This document shows positions 1-7,743 of a stretch of 64,000 bases of DNA, in pieces. The notes below the pieces were generated by a model. That model saw only the letters and a program-made list of their open reading frames with translations, did no database searches and was not told the DNA's origin. Both the position numbers and the translations under genes were made by a program. The stretch comes from JBGSMX01 sp963790405 (GTDB lineage Bacteria; Actinomycetota; Coriobacteriia; Anaerosomatales; JAGXFU01): assembly GCA_963790405.1 (NCBI GenBank), contig CAWBOJ010000003.1:248001-312000 (forward strand), read 5' to 3'. Positions within the stretch are counted from its first letter, which is position 1. Each line of letters begins with the position of its first letter.

Positions 1-1
1 T

Positions 2-400
2 GTGCGTCCAAGAATGATGACAAAGTCGTCTTGCGGGGTATACATTCTTAAGAGGCGGTTGCCTGAATCGGACCGCCCGGACCTTGAGAAGATAGCCGAG
101 CCGCGAACAGAGGTGAGTGAAGCCTAAGTGACAAGCGAAAGCGGATTCGGCCGGGATGGCAGATGAAGACCTTCGGTAGGTGGCCTCGTGCACAGTCGGT
201 ACGTCGAGTAAGCAGTGTAGGTACGATCAACGCGTCGGGAGACGCGGACTTGTTCGGAGTTTCGAATCGAGGCCAACGAAGAGTCGGGCATAAGCTCCTG
301 GGACTGTGAGGGTGCGCCCGAGAGGGACTGGAATCTCACTCGGGCAAGAAACTCTCAAAGACATCCCTTTGAATGGGATCCTCGGGCGGTGCGAAGGCCA
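2..400 (+). other. Structured non-coding stretch, possibly a truncated group II intron 5' domain
   Basis: No open frame here looks like a protein. The stretch starts with GTGCG at position 2, the usual first bases of group II introns. It has repeated self-complementary blocks and a GTGAGTGAAGCC / GACAAGCGAAAGC run near 110-150 that resembles domain I of bacterial group II introns as I remember them. No reverse transcriptase and no domain V hairpin follow, so if it is an intron it is a 5' fragment. The left edge of the window cuts off the upstream exon. An unrelated structured RNA is equally possible. Confidence 0.25.
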
Positions 401-432
401 TCCCGGCTTCTCTGTGCTCAGAGCAAAATCCG

Positions 433-463
433 GAAGGCCCGCGCGTGATGCGCGGGCCTTCCG
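433..463. terminator. Perfect 13-bp hairpin, probable bidirectional terminator
   Basis: Arms at 433-445 and 451-463 are fully complementary around a 5-base loop. On the minus strand the hairpin lies 65 bases past the stop of the PII gene at 529 and is followed within a few bases by TTTT, as expected for an intrinsic terminator of the ammonium operon. On the plus strand it would also end any RNA from 1-430. Confidence 0.6.
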
Positions 464-528
464 TGCGTTTGCGATGCGCGTCGGTCGAGCACCGAAATCA
501 TCCAAGTACTCGTTTGTGGGTCAGAAGG

Positions 529-867
529 TCACACCGCGTCCGGCCCCTGTTCCCCGGTCCGAATGCGCATGACGCGCGCCACGTCACTTACGAAGATCTT
601 GCCATCGCCGATCATGCCGGTGCGCGCCGCCTTGGCAATCGCCTCGAGCGCGTCGTCGACCTCGTGATCGTGCACCACCGCGACGACCATCGTCTTGGGT
701 AGCAGGTCGATCGTGTACTCCTGGCCGCGCCATTGCTGGACGACACCCTTCTGGATGCCGTGTCCTCGGACCTCAACTACGGTCAGTCCTGCGTGACCAG
801 TGTCCTCGAGCGCCTGCTTCACTGCCGGCAGTCTATCTGGTCGAAAGATCGCTTCAATGCGCTTCAT
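529..867 (-). CDS. glnK: PII nitrogen-regulatory protein (third paralogue)
   Basis: A 112-residue PII signal protein: a trimeric sensor of 2-oxoglutarate and ATP/ADP that plugs the Amt channel when nitrogen is plentiful. The start at 867 gives the standard PII length and follows a GAAAGGAG ribosome site; the longer upstream frame has no PII homology. Visible features are Gln39 and Lys40 at the ligand pocket, the T-loop with RGQEY ending in Tyr51 (the uridylylation position), and the B-loop TGMIGDGK. It lies 11 bases after the amt gene at 879 and is surely cotranscribed with it. The T-loop motif QQWRG is shared with the paralogue at 2802 but not the one at 3263, so the three copies fall into two types. 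Confidence 0.93.
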   Translation of the reverse strand: MKRIEAIFRPDRLPAVKQALEDTGHAGLTVVEVRGHGIQKGVVQQWRGQEYTIDLLPKTMVVAVVHDHEVDDALEAIAKAARTGMIGDGKIFVSDVARVMRIRTGEQGPDAV

Positions 868-878
868 GCCTTCTCCTT

Positions 879-2498
879 TCACGCCGAAGTGCCGGCATTG
901 TGAGCGTCGGTCTCGACCATACCGCCTGCCCCGAGCGGGCCGCTGCCCGCGAAATCGGGATAGGCGATGATGCCCATCTCGGTGACGTCGAGCCCGGCAA
1001 GTTCGTCGGCCGCAGAGGACCGGATCCCCATGATCGCGTCTTGGGCCTTGAAGAAGAGCCAGTGCATGCCGAAGGCCCACACGAAGACAACCACGCAGGC
1101 TATGAGCTGTGCGCCGAGTTGGCTTGCGCCACCTCCGTAGAACAGACCGCGGACCGCTCCGTCGACACCGTTGAAGCCGCTCCCGTAGGTGCCGTCGGCG
1201 AATAGGCCGAGCGCAATCATGCCCCACAGACCGTTCACGCCGTGTACCGACACGGCGCCGACCGGGTCATCGACTTTGAGCACACGCTCGACGAAGACTA
1301 CCGATCCGACCACGAGCAGCCCTGCCGCGATGCCGATGATGACCGCACCGGTCGTGTTGACGAACGCACACGGAGCCGTGATCGCCACGAGCCCGGCGAG
1401 CATCCCGTTGGCGCTCATCGATGGATCGGGGTGGCCCCAAAGCTTCCATACCAGGAACATCGCCGCAAGGCAGCCTGCGCATCCGGCGAGCATTGTGTTG
1501 ACGATGATCACCGAGAAGCGCAGATCACCGGCGGACACTGTGGACATACCGTTGAACCCCATCCAGCCGAACACCAGAATGATGGTGCCCAGAATCGCCA
1601 TGGGGATGTGATGACCGGGGATGGCGACGGGTTTGCCGTCCTTGAACTTGCCCAGACGCGGGCCGATTACAATCGCTCCGGCCAGTGCCGAGAAGCCACC
1701 GACCGCATGGACGACGGAACTCCCTGCGAAGTCGAGCACGCCGTGTCCGAGACCGGCAGTCGCGCCGAGCTGAGACAACCAGCCGCCGCCCCACACCCAC
1801 ATGCCGTAGAACGGGTAGACGACGATAGCCATGAACACGCCGAATGGTACGAACGCGGAGAACTTCCAGCGCTCGGCCATGCCGCCGGTGACGATCGTCG
1901 CGGCGGTGTCCATGAAGACCATCTGGAACAAGAAGAACGCGTAGACACCCACATCGTAGGAGCCGCCGCTTTGCAGGAAGAAGCCTTTGAGACCGAAGAG
2001 CCCCATGCCCTCACCCAGGGAGAAGGAGCTGTTCAGGACCTGAGTGCCGCCAAGAGTGCCCAGTGAGCCAAGGCCGCCGAACTGCAGCCCGAACCCGAAT
2101 GCCCAGTAGGCGAGAGCCCCCACAGCGAAGATGATGAAGTTGGTCATTGCCACATGAGCTGCGTTCTTCGAGCGGCAGAAGCCCGTCTCCACGAGCATGA
2201 AGCCCGCCTGCATGAAGAAGATGAGCGTGACGCCGAAGATGACGAAGAACATGTTCGTGCCGACCTTTAGGTGTCCAAGGTCCTGTGCAACCTCGCCGAG
2301 CGAGGGTTGGCCGGCGACCACAGCAGTGACGTCGGCTGCGCCTCCGGTAGAGACGCCGCTCGGATCGCCTCCTGCGTATGCCAGACCTGCCGTGAGTACG
2401 AGAGCCACTGCTGCGAGAACGAATGTGCGGGTAGCCGCGCGCACAAGGGCTGAACGCCAGCCCGCTTTGAGTGCGGCGCGGTCGATGAATGGCTGCAT
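879..2498 (-). CDS. amt: Ammonium transporter Amt (first in transcript with glnK)
   Basis: Ammonium channel of the Amt/MEP/Rh family, 539 residues, inner membrane trimer. An N-terminal hydrophobic signal-like segment (about residues 24-42) is followed by eleven membrane spans. The pore aspartate motif is FAGSSVVHAVGG and the twin-histidine pair is supplied by VVHAVGG and SVHGVNGLWG. Family members are usually 400-450 residues; the extra length is an N-terminal periplasmic stretch and a hydrophilic C-tail rich in Gly and Ala. The start at 2498 has GGAGGTGG just upstream. The gene heads an operon with the PII gene at 529-867, the classic amt-glnK layout, here the second such unit in the window. 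Confidence 0.93.
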   Translation of the reverse strand: MQPFIDRAALKAGWRSALVRAATRTFVLAAVALVLTAGLAYAGGDPSGVSTGGAADVTAVVAGQPSLGEVAQDLGHLKVGTNMFFVIFGVTLIFFMQAGFMLVETGFCRSKNAAHVAMTNFIIFAVGALAYWAFGFGLQFGGLGSLGTLGGTQVLNSSFSLGEGMGLFGLKGFFLQSGGSYDVGVYAFFLFQMVFMDTAATIVTGGMAERWKFSAFVPFGVFMAIVVYPFYGMWVWGGGWLSQLGATAGLGHGVLDFAGSSVVHAVGGFSALAGAIVIGPRLGKFKDGKPVAIPGHHIPMAILGTIILVFGWMGFNGMSTVSAGDLRFSVIIVNTMLAGCAGCLAAMFLVWKLWGHPDPSMSANGMLAGLVAITAPCAFVNTTGAVIIGIAAGLLVVGSVVFVERVLKVDDPVGAVSVHGVNGLWGMIALGLFADGTYGSGFNGVDGAVRGLFYGGGASQLGAQLIACVVVFVWAFGMHWLFFKAQDAIMGIRSSAADELAGLDVTEMGIIAYPDFAGSGPLGAGGMVETDAHNAGTSA

Positions 2499-2801
2499 GA
2501 GCCACCACCTCCACTATGCAACGAACGCCGATAGATGACGGGACCGAGTCATCTCGGGGGCGAGCATCCGCTGCTCGGCGAATCGACCGACGATTCATCG
2601 CACGCCGTTGTGCGAGATTTTTCGGACGAGCGCGTTCGCCTCGATGGTGGCTAGGGACGGTCCCTGCACCAGAGACTACGGGCGCAGTGTTTCGTGCGGT
2701 TTTCCTGCGCGTGAAATCTTCGAGCAAAGTGAGTCGGCGGGAACCAAGATCTGACCGGGCCTCACCGCCGCGCAGGAAGCAGGGCGAAGGGGGTCTGCAC
2801 C
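2499..2801. other. 303-bp gap between the two ammonium units
   Basis: This gap separates the amt at 879-2498 from the PII gene at 2802 and should hold the promoter of the downstream amt-glnK unit on the minus strand. I see the ribosome site next to 2498 and a possible CATAGT -10 element close to it, but no convincing -35 box and no sigma-54 (TGGCAC-N5-TTGC) site. No coding frame here looks real. Confidence 0.5.
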
Positions 2802-3140
2802 CTAGATGGCTTGCGGTCCCGCCTCGCCGGTCCGAATCCGGATCGCCTGCTCCACGGGAGTTACGAAGATCTTGCCGTCGCCCATGATTCCGGTTCGAGC
2901 GACGGACGTGATGGTCTCGATTGTCTCTTGGACCTCATGGTCGTGGACGATTGCCATGACCATGACTTTCGGAACCAGCGACACGTGATACTCGCCCCCA
3001 CGCCACTGCTGGGACAGCCCGCCCTGTATACCGTGTCCCTTGACCTCGAAGACCGTGAGTCCCATGCGCTCCAACGAGTCAAGAGCGTCACGGACACCTT
3101 CCAGCATCTCGGGGCGGAATATGGCTTCGACTTTCTTCAT
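2802..3140 (-). CDS. glnK: PII nitrogen-regulatory protein (second paralogue, Lys40 replaced)
   Basis: A 112-residue PII protein. I chose the ATG at 3140 over a TTG at 3149 because AGGAG sits 9 bases before the ATG and would touch the TTG. Gln39, the T-loop Tyr51 (RGGEY) and the B-loop TGIMGDGK are present. Residue 40 of the 2-oxoglutarate pocket, normally Lys, is Gly here (GIQGG), which could weaken or change effector sensing. It follows the PII gene at 3263 in the same direction with about 120 bases between, containing a very stable hairpin, so it may be expressed partly by read-through. Confidence 0.92.
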   Translation of the reverse strand: MKKVEAIFRPEMLEGVRDALDSLERMGLTVFEVKGHGIQGGLSQQWRGGEYHVSLVPKVMVMAIVHDHEVQETIETITSVARTGIMGDGKIFVTPVEQAIRIRTGEAGPQAI

Positions 3141-3216
3141 GTGCGACAACTCCTGAAGAATCTCTCGTTCGCGGCAGTGCGTGGGGAGTGTGCGTTCACT
3201 CGAAGACTTTGGGAGT

Positions 3217-3250
3217 TGCAGGGTGGGGGTCGGGTGACCCCCACCCTGCA
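3217..3250. terminator. Perfect 15-bp hairpin between two PII genes
   Basis: Arms 3217-3231 and 3236-3250 are perfectly complementary around a GGGT loop. It lies directly after the stop of the PII gene at 3263 on the minus strand and before the next PII gene. There is no T-run after either arm, so it may act as an mRNA 3' stabiliser or attenuator between cistrons, not as a simple intrinsic terminator. Confidence 0.55.
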
Positions 3251-3262
3251 GAGTGCATCTAG

Positions 3263-3601
3263 CTAGATCGCCACGTCGCCTGTCTCGCCGGTGCGAATGC
3301 GCGTGACGTCGGCGATCTCGGTTACGAAGATCTTGCCGTCGCCGACCTCACCCGTGCGGGCCGAGCTGACGATAGCTTCGATGAGCTTCGTGCAGTCGTT
3401 CTCGGCACACACGACCTCGATCTTGTACTTAGGCAGCATGTCCACCTTGTACTGGCGACCGCGGAACTGCTGCATCAGACCCTTTTGCTTCCCGTGACCC
3501 TCGATGCGAGTGAGCATCAGGCCCGGATAGCCTGCGACCTCAAGGGCCACCTTCACGTCGTCCAGCTTCTCGGGCCGGATAACGGCTTCTATCTTCTTCA
3601 C
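3263..3601 (-). CDS. glnK: PII nitrogen-regulatory protein (first paralogue)
   Basis: A 112-residue PII protein with canonical Gln39, Lys40, T-loop RGRQY ending at Tyr51 and B-loop TGEVGDGK. The GTG at 3601 is preferred to the GTG at 3610 because GAGGAG lies 9 bases before it and the upstream one overlaps that site. Its T-loop (GLMQQFRG) and its CAEND stretch after strand 3 set it apart from the other two PII proteins of this window, which share VHDHEV at that place. It begins 30 bases after the amt gene at 3632, so this is the partner of that channel. Confidence 0.93.
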   Translation of the reverse strand: MKKIEAVIRPEKLDDVKVALEVAGYPGLMLTRIEGHGKQKGLMQQFRGRQYKVDMLPKYKIEVVCAENDCTKLIEAIVSSARTGEVGDGKIFVTEIADVTRIRTGETGDVAI

Positions 3602-3631
3602 GGTCTTCACCTCCTCGGTGGGTCGTCGTGT

Positions 3632-4966
3632 CTAGTCTTCGATGAGCAAGAAGTTCGGATAGGCCGGTGAGCCGTGTTCGTCGACATCGAGGCCGCGAAG
3701 CTCCTCTTCGGGACTCACACGGATGCCCATCGTCATGTCGAGCACCTTGAACGTGATGTACCCAAGACCGAAGGCCCACACGATAACCGTGGCGGCACCG
3801 ATGAGCTGATGGCCCAACTGCGTCGCTCCGCCTCCGTAGAGCAGGCCGGTGATATCGCCGTAGGTACCATCAGCGAACAAGCCGACGGCGAGCAGACCCC
3901 ATATGCCGTTCACGCCGTGGACCGAGAACGCGCCGACCGGGTCGTCGACGCCCATGTTCTCAACCGTGAGGATCGCGATGTAGACCAGCATGCCTGCGAC
4001 AGCACCAATTGCGATCGAAGCCGGACCGCTCACAACTGCGCACGGAGCAGTGATGCCTACGAGACCGGCGAGTGCTCCGTTGAGCGCCATGCCTATGTCG
4101 AACTTGCCTGTCCTGACCTTCGCGATCATCAGGGCGACGGCGGAGCCGGCGGCTGCGGCCATGTTGGTGTTCACCGCGATGACAGCGATACGTAGATCGT
4201 TGCCGGAAAGCGTCGAGCCAGGGTTGAAACCGAACCAGCCGAACCACAGGATGAACACACCCAGGGCAGCGAGCGGGATGTTGTGGCCCGCGATGACCCG
4301 CGGCTTGCCGTCTTTGTCGTACTTGCCGAACCGCGGCCCGAGGACCATCGCGCCGGCAAGCCCGACGAATCCGCCGACCGCGTGCACTACGCCCGAACCG
4401 GCGAAGTCATGGAAGCCGAGCTGGGCAAGCCAGCCGCCGCCCCAGACCCAGTGGCCGTAGATCGGGTAGATGATCGCGCTGATCACGATCGAGTAGACAA
4501 GGTATGCGGAGAACTTGAGGCGCTCGGCAACCGCACCAGACACGATGGTGGCGGCGGTCGCAGCGAACACGACCTGGAACATGAAGTCGCGATAGACAGT
4601 AACGTCATAGTTGCCGCCACCCATGAAGAAGCCGGTGGTGCCGATGATGCCCGCCTTGTCGGCGCCATACATCAGCGCGAAACCGATGATGAAGTACGCG
4701 AGCGACCCCATCACGAAGTCGAGCAGGTTCTTCATCATCAGGTTCGTGGCGTTCTTGGCCCGGCAGAAGCCAGCCTCTACCATCGCGAAGCCCGCCTGCA
4801 TGAAGTAGACGAGGAACGCGGCGACGAGCATCCAAATGAAGTCGAGCGCGATTGCCGGATTGGCCGCGAGCGTCTCGGCTCCGTTCGGATCCGCTGCGAA
4901 CGCTACGGAAGGAAGAGCTATGATCAGCACGGCCACAAGGCCGGCTAGCAGAAGACCCTTGCGCAT
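3632..4966 (-). CDS. amt: Ammonium transporter Amt (second copy, heads amt-glnK-glnK)
   Basis: Ammonium channel of 444 residues. The start is the ATG at 4966, preceded by AGGAGGTACTTCCC; the upstream extension to 5224 lacks homology. Residues 1-20 form a cleavable-looking signal (ending in SVAFAA), then eleven spans. Pore motifs are FAGSGVVHAVGG and SVHGVNGIWG, giving both twin histidines. It heads a minus-strand operon with the PII genes at 3263 and 2802. It is clearly a paralogue of the Amt at 879, but its tail is shorter and its PII partner has a different T-loop, so the two channels may be gated under different nitrogen conditions. Confidence 0.93.
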   Translation of the reverse strand: MRKGLLLAGLVAVLIIALPSVAFAADPNGAETLAANPAIALDFIWMLVAAFLVYFMQAGFAMVEAGFCRAKNATNLMMKNLLDFVMGSLAYFIIGFALMYGADKAGIIGTTGFFMGGGNYDVTVYRDFMFQVVFAATAATIVSGAVAERLKFSAYLVYSIVISAIIYPIYGHWVWGGGWLAQLGFHDFAGSGVVHAVGGFVGLAGAMVLGPRFGKYDKDGKPRVIAGHNIPLAALGVFILWFGWFGFNPGSTLSGNDLRIAVIAVNTNMAAAAGSAVALMIAKVRTGKFDIGMALNGALAGLVGITAPCAVVSGPASIAIGAVAGMLVYIAILTVENMGVDDPVGAFSVHGVNGIWGLLAVGLFADGTYGDITGLLYGGGATQLGHQLIGAATVIVWAFGLGYITFKVLDMTMGIRVSPEEELRGLDVDEHGSPAYPNFLLIED

Positions 4967-5275
4967 GGGAAGTACCTCCTTCGTTGCTTTCAGTGCGTGT
5001 GTCTGTGTCAAACCCATCCCGTGTGCACCTCCTTCCGAGCAGGACGTTCGTTGGTTATCAGACAGAAACGGAATTACCGTGAACCCATGCAACCATCCGG
5101 ATATTTCGTGGAAACAGAAGGCGTGTTTCGCGCTCGTTACGTTTTGCGCAACACGGGGTTGCTGGGCGGCATCCAGCGCGTGAAGCTGCAGCCACGGGAG
5201 TCTCGCTGTGTTTCGGGGGGTCACTCGTCTGGTGCCCTTTCGCGCAGGGGCACGCGGGTTGCTAGAATCGCGGGC
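4967..5275. other. 309-bp divergent intergenic region upstream of amt
   Basis: Holds the leader and promoter of the minus-strand amt operon and the upstream region of the plus-strand gene at 5276. The ribosome site for amt is at about 4972-4980. A TAGAAT -10 element at 5263-5268 points toward the plus-strand gene. I found no riboswitch motif and no strong hairpin here. Confidence 0.45.
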
Positions 5276-5566
5276 ATGGTGCGGCTATCTACATGGGGAG
5301 CCTGGGCTCTCGTCGTTCTCGTTGCTCTGGTCGGAGCGGCGGCCGGGTTTGGCTGCGCCGAGACCGCGTGCGCGGGAGCGTGCGCGTCAGAGTCGCTTTC
5401 GATCGTTCAGACGACCGGTCAGCACCGCCCCGCTCGCACCATCGCAGTCGCTCTGACCGGCTCGCTCGCTCGGCCAGCGGGTTCGAGGCCTGACACGACC
5501 GACCTCCCGCAAACGCCCGATTCCAACGAGTCTTTGGCGTTGTGCGATGTGACGCTTCGGATCTGA
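5276..5566 (+). CDS. Small hypothetical membrane-anchored or secreted protein
   Basis: A 96-residue frame with one N-terminal hydrophobic segment (about residues 8-24) followed by a short cysteine-containing part (CAETACAGACAS) and a polar tail. I do not recognise it. A TAGAAT -10-like box ends 7 bases before the ATG and no ribosome site is visible, so if real it may be translated from a leaderless message. It lies 61 bases before the envelope protein at 5628 and could share its promoter. High-GC DNA gives chance frames of this size, so the call is tentative. Confidence 0.4.
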   Translation: MVRLSTWGAWALVVLVALVGAAAGFGCAETACAGACASESLSIVQTTGQHRPARTIAVALTGSLARPAGSRPDTTDLPQTPDSNESLALCDVTLRI

Positions 5567-5627
5567 AGCCGCAGCCACGCTCAAGTTCGAGCCGCTCGCG
5601 TCGTTTCGCCCATTTCCGGAGGTAGCG

Positions 5628-6818
5628 ATGTTCCGCATCTTTCGCGCACTGCTCCCGTGCGCTCTAGTCACAGTCGTATTGGTACTATCACCGGCGGCCG
5701 CCTATGCGGTGCCGATCGCGTGGCAATCGGTAGATGTCGCGCTGCACGAAGACGGATCACCGTTGATGATCGTGTCAGGCACTGCGCCTGCCGGCACTGC
5801 GCTTCCCGCCGAGGGGGCGCTCTCGGTTCCGCCCGGAGCAGTGCTCCAGTGGGCGGGCGAAGTGCTCGGCGGACCGCTGGAACAGGACCCGTCGTTCGAC
5901 CCAGCGGTGGAGACTTCGAACGGTGCCGACGTCTATTCGTTCACGATGGGACAGGGACTCCTCGCGCAACTCGAGCTCCTGGTGCCGAATGCGGTAGTGG
6001 ACACGCCGCAAGGCAAGATTGCCACCATCGAGTGGACGGCCAATCAGGATGTGCCTGTCGTCTGGGCCAGAATCCGGGTGCCGGGCAGTTCCGAGATCGT
6101 GACGGGCACGATTGGCGCAGAGGTCGGCCCCGGGCCATCGGGTTTCGTGTACTACGAACGCGAGTACGAAGACGTGAAGGCCGGGGACAGCATCGAGCTC
6201 TCGGTCACATACGTACCGCCTACCGGGGGCGCTGCGGCGCCGGTGGCCAACCGGACGACGACGCCCGGTCAGTCGAACGACATCCTGGTGCCGGTGCTGC
6301 TTCTGGCCGCGGGTTTGGGTATCGGGCTGATGCTCTATCTGGGTCGGCGCAAGCCTTCGTCGTCCGTAGTACCCGAGGACTCCCCCGAAGCCCCGGTCGA
6401 GCACTCGGGGAATCCGCACGCAATTCCCGCGGATGATCCACATGCCGAGGAGCCTGTTCGCCGACCGTTGCCCAAGGGTGCCATCACTGTCGGCGTAGTC
6501 ATCGTCTTCATCGTCGTTGTCTACGCGGCGATGACGTTTGGCACGCGTCCTGACGTGGGCGAGGACATCATTACTGCCCAGATTGCGCAGGTCGACGAAT
6601 GTACGTCATCGACCTACGCGCTCGACGTGCCCGAAGACGCAACTCTCGAATCGGTAGCCAACGAGCTGTTCGACGCGTTGCGTATGACTCGCGGCATCGG
6701 CGTTGTGAATGTGTACGTCGATAATCCCCGGGTGGAGGTCGGATACTGCGAATCGAATAACAGCGAGGCGGCAATTGGCGAGGTGCTGCGGGCGACGGGA
6801 TATCTGACCCCGCAGTAG
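5628..6818 (+). CDS. Uncharacterised membrane protein with signal peptide and two further spans
   Basis: A 396-residue protein with no family I recognise. Residues 1-27 are a signal peptide (ending AYA). Residues about 30-220 form an extracellular, beta-rich part with Gly/Pro-rich ends. A membrane span follows at about 226-242, a basic and then Pro/Glu/His-rich linker, and a second span near 289-305. The last 80 residues form a small soluble domain with two cysteines (DECTSS and VGYCES) that may form a disulfide, since topology places it outside. GGAGG lies before the ATG at 5628. The gene ends shortly before tRNA-Ala and has no obvious operon partner downstream. Confidence 0.75.
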   Translation: MFRIFRALLPCALVTVVLVLSPAAAYAVPIAWQSVDVALHEDGSPLMIVSGTAPAGTALPAEGALSVPPGAVLQWAGEVLGGPLEQDPSFDPAVETSNGADVYSFTMGQGLLAQLELLVPNAVVDTPQGKIATIEWTANQDVPVVWARIRVPGSSEIVTGTIGAEVGPGPSGFVYYEREYEDVKAGDSIELSVTYVPPTGGAAAPVANRTTTPGQSNDILVPVLLLAAGLGIGLMLYLGRRKPSSSVVPEDSPEAPVEHSGNPHAIPADDPHAEEPVRRPLPKGAITVGVVIVFIVVVYAAMTFGTRPDVGEDIITAQIAQVDECTSSTYALDVPEDATLESVANELFDALRMTRGIGVVNVYVDNPRVEVGYCESNNSEAAIGEVLRATGYLTPQ

Positions 6819-6881
6819 CGGTCGGACGCAGAAAGCGAGGTGTCCGAGGCACGGAACGCATGCTATAGTATGTGTCCGTTT

Positions 6882-6958
6882 GGGGACGTAGCTCAGTCTG
6901 GGAGAGCGCGGGCTTTGCAAGCCTGAGGTCGAGGGTTCGAGCCCCTTCGTCTCCACCA
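6882..6958 (+). tRNA. tRNA-Ala (TGC)
   Basis: A complete cloverleaf with the anticodon loop TTTGCAA gives anticodon TGC. The acceptor stem GGGGACG/CGTCTCC contains the G3:U70 pair that marks alanine tRNAs. The T-arm GGTTCGAGCCCC and an encoded CCA end are present. A TATAGT -10 box lies at 6864-6869, and a strong hairpin follows the gene. Confidence 0.96.
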
Positions 6959-6969
6959 TAGCAAACCAT

Positions 6970-7003
6970 AGGAGGGCCGGTCCGTTTGAGGATCGGCCCT
7001 CCT
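6970..7003 (+). terminator. Hairpin terminator after tRNA-Ala
   Basis: Arms starting AGGAGGGCCG and ending CGGCCCTCCT pair over more than ten bases around a short loop, 11 bases after the CCA end of the tRNA. The trailing T-run is poor (GCGTGTTG). Confidence 0.65.
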
Positions 7004-7061
7004 GCGTGTTGACCCAGCTATCGGGGAACGAGGAGCGCGAGAAGCCAATCGCGTAGCATGG

Positions 7062-7089
7062 GGTACATAAGCGTACCGGTATCGGGTAC
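7062..7089. promoter_or_regulatory. Candidate operator of the MNT/HEPN pair
   Basis: GGTAC-N6-GTACC at 7062-7077 is an inverted repeat, and a third GGTAC half-site follows at 7085-7089. The set overlaps the expected promoter just before the ATG at 7111. Since the first gene has its own DNA-binding domain, this is a natural site for autoregulation. That is inference from position and symmetry. Confidence 0.45.
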
Positions 7090-7110
7090 ACTTGTGCCGA
7101 GGAGGTCTCG

Positions 7111-7743
7111 ATGCTAGGCGAGCTGTTCGGCTCCAAGACACGTGCGGCGGTTATCGCCGCGCTGCTAGCAACGCCGGGCGAGTCTCTTCACATGCGGGAG
7201 TTGGTACGACGCACCGGTGGGAGCATATCCGGGGTCCAGCGCGAGCTGAAGCGTCTCGGCGACATCGGGCTGGTCGAGTCAGCGGTCAGTACCGACGGCA
7301 GGCGGGAGATCTCGCTTGTGACCGACCATCCACTCGCCGATGCGCTTGCAGGTCTTGTCGCGGCCGAAGCCCACGTGGCATATGGCCGTACCGTAACCGG
7401 AGCTGCGACTCTCGTTTCCCCGGCTGGGCTGCTGAATCCTCACGTACGCGATCTGGCTGCACGCATCGCGGAGACGGCGATGCGATTCGGCGTCGCGCGC
7501 ATCGCGTTGTTCGGCTCGGCCACGGAAGTGGATGTTGCAGTGGTGCCCTCCGACCTGGACGTCTCGGTCCGCTTCGAACCGAATGACCCACGCTCGCCGG
7601 CGGAACGCTACTTCGGGCTTCGCGCGGCGCTGGAACAGGTGACCGGCATGACGATCGATCTGCTTGAGCCCGACGGCATTGAGAATCCGTATCTACTCGA
7701 GGAGCTTGGGCGCTCTGAGGTGGTGCTGTATGAGGCTCCGTGA
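7111..7743 (+). CDS. MNT-type nucleotidyltransferase antitoxin with N-terminal winged helix
   Basis: A 210-residue protein. Residues 1-80 form a winged helix-turn-helix (RELVRRTGGSISGVQREL) as in ArsR/MarR-like regulators. Residues about 120-205 form a minimal nucleotidyltransferase: LFGSAT, then SDLDVSV supplying the two catalytic aspartates. In known MntA/HepT systems this enzyme AMPylates the HEPN toxin and so neutralises it. Most MntA proteins lack a DNA-binding part; the fusion here suggests that it also represses its own operon through the repeats at 7062-7089. GAGGAGG precedes the start. The next gene overlaps it by 14 bases. Confidence 0.85.
   Translation: MLGELFGSKTRAAVIAALLATPGESLHMRELVRRTGGSISGVQRELKRLGDIGLVESAVSTDGRREISLVTDHPLADALAGLVAAEAHVAYGRTVTGAATLVSPAGLLNPHVRDLAARIAETAMRFGVARIALFGSATEVDVAVVPSDLDVSVRFEPNDPRSPAERYFGLRAALEQVTGMTIDLLEPDGIENPYLLEELGRSEVVLYEAP

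Noticed and set aside
1242..2066. A long plus-strand frame opposite the first amt gene
   Set aside because: Composition (His, Asp, Arg, Glu rich) and lack of a ribosome site mark it as a shadow of the amt gene.
2499..2801. A sigma-54 promoter for the amt operon
   Set aside because: No TGGCAC-N5-TTGC match could be found upstream of either amt gene.
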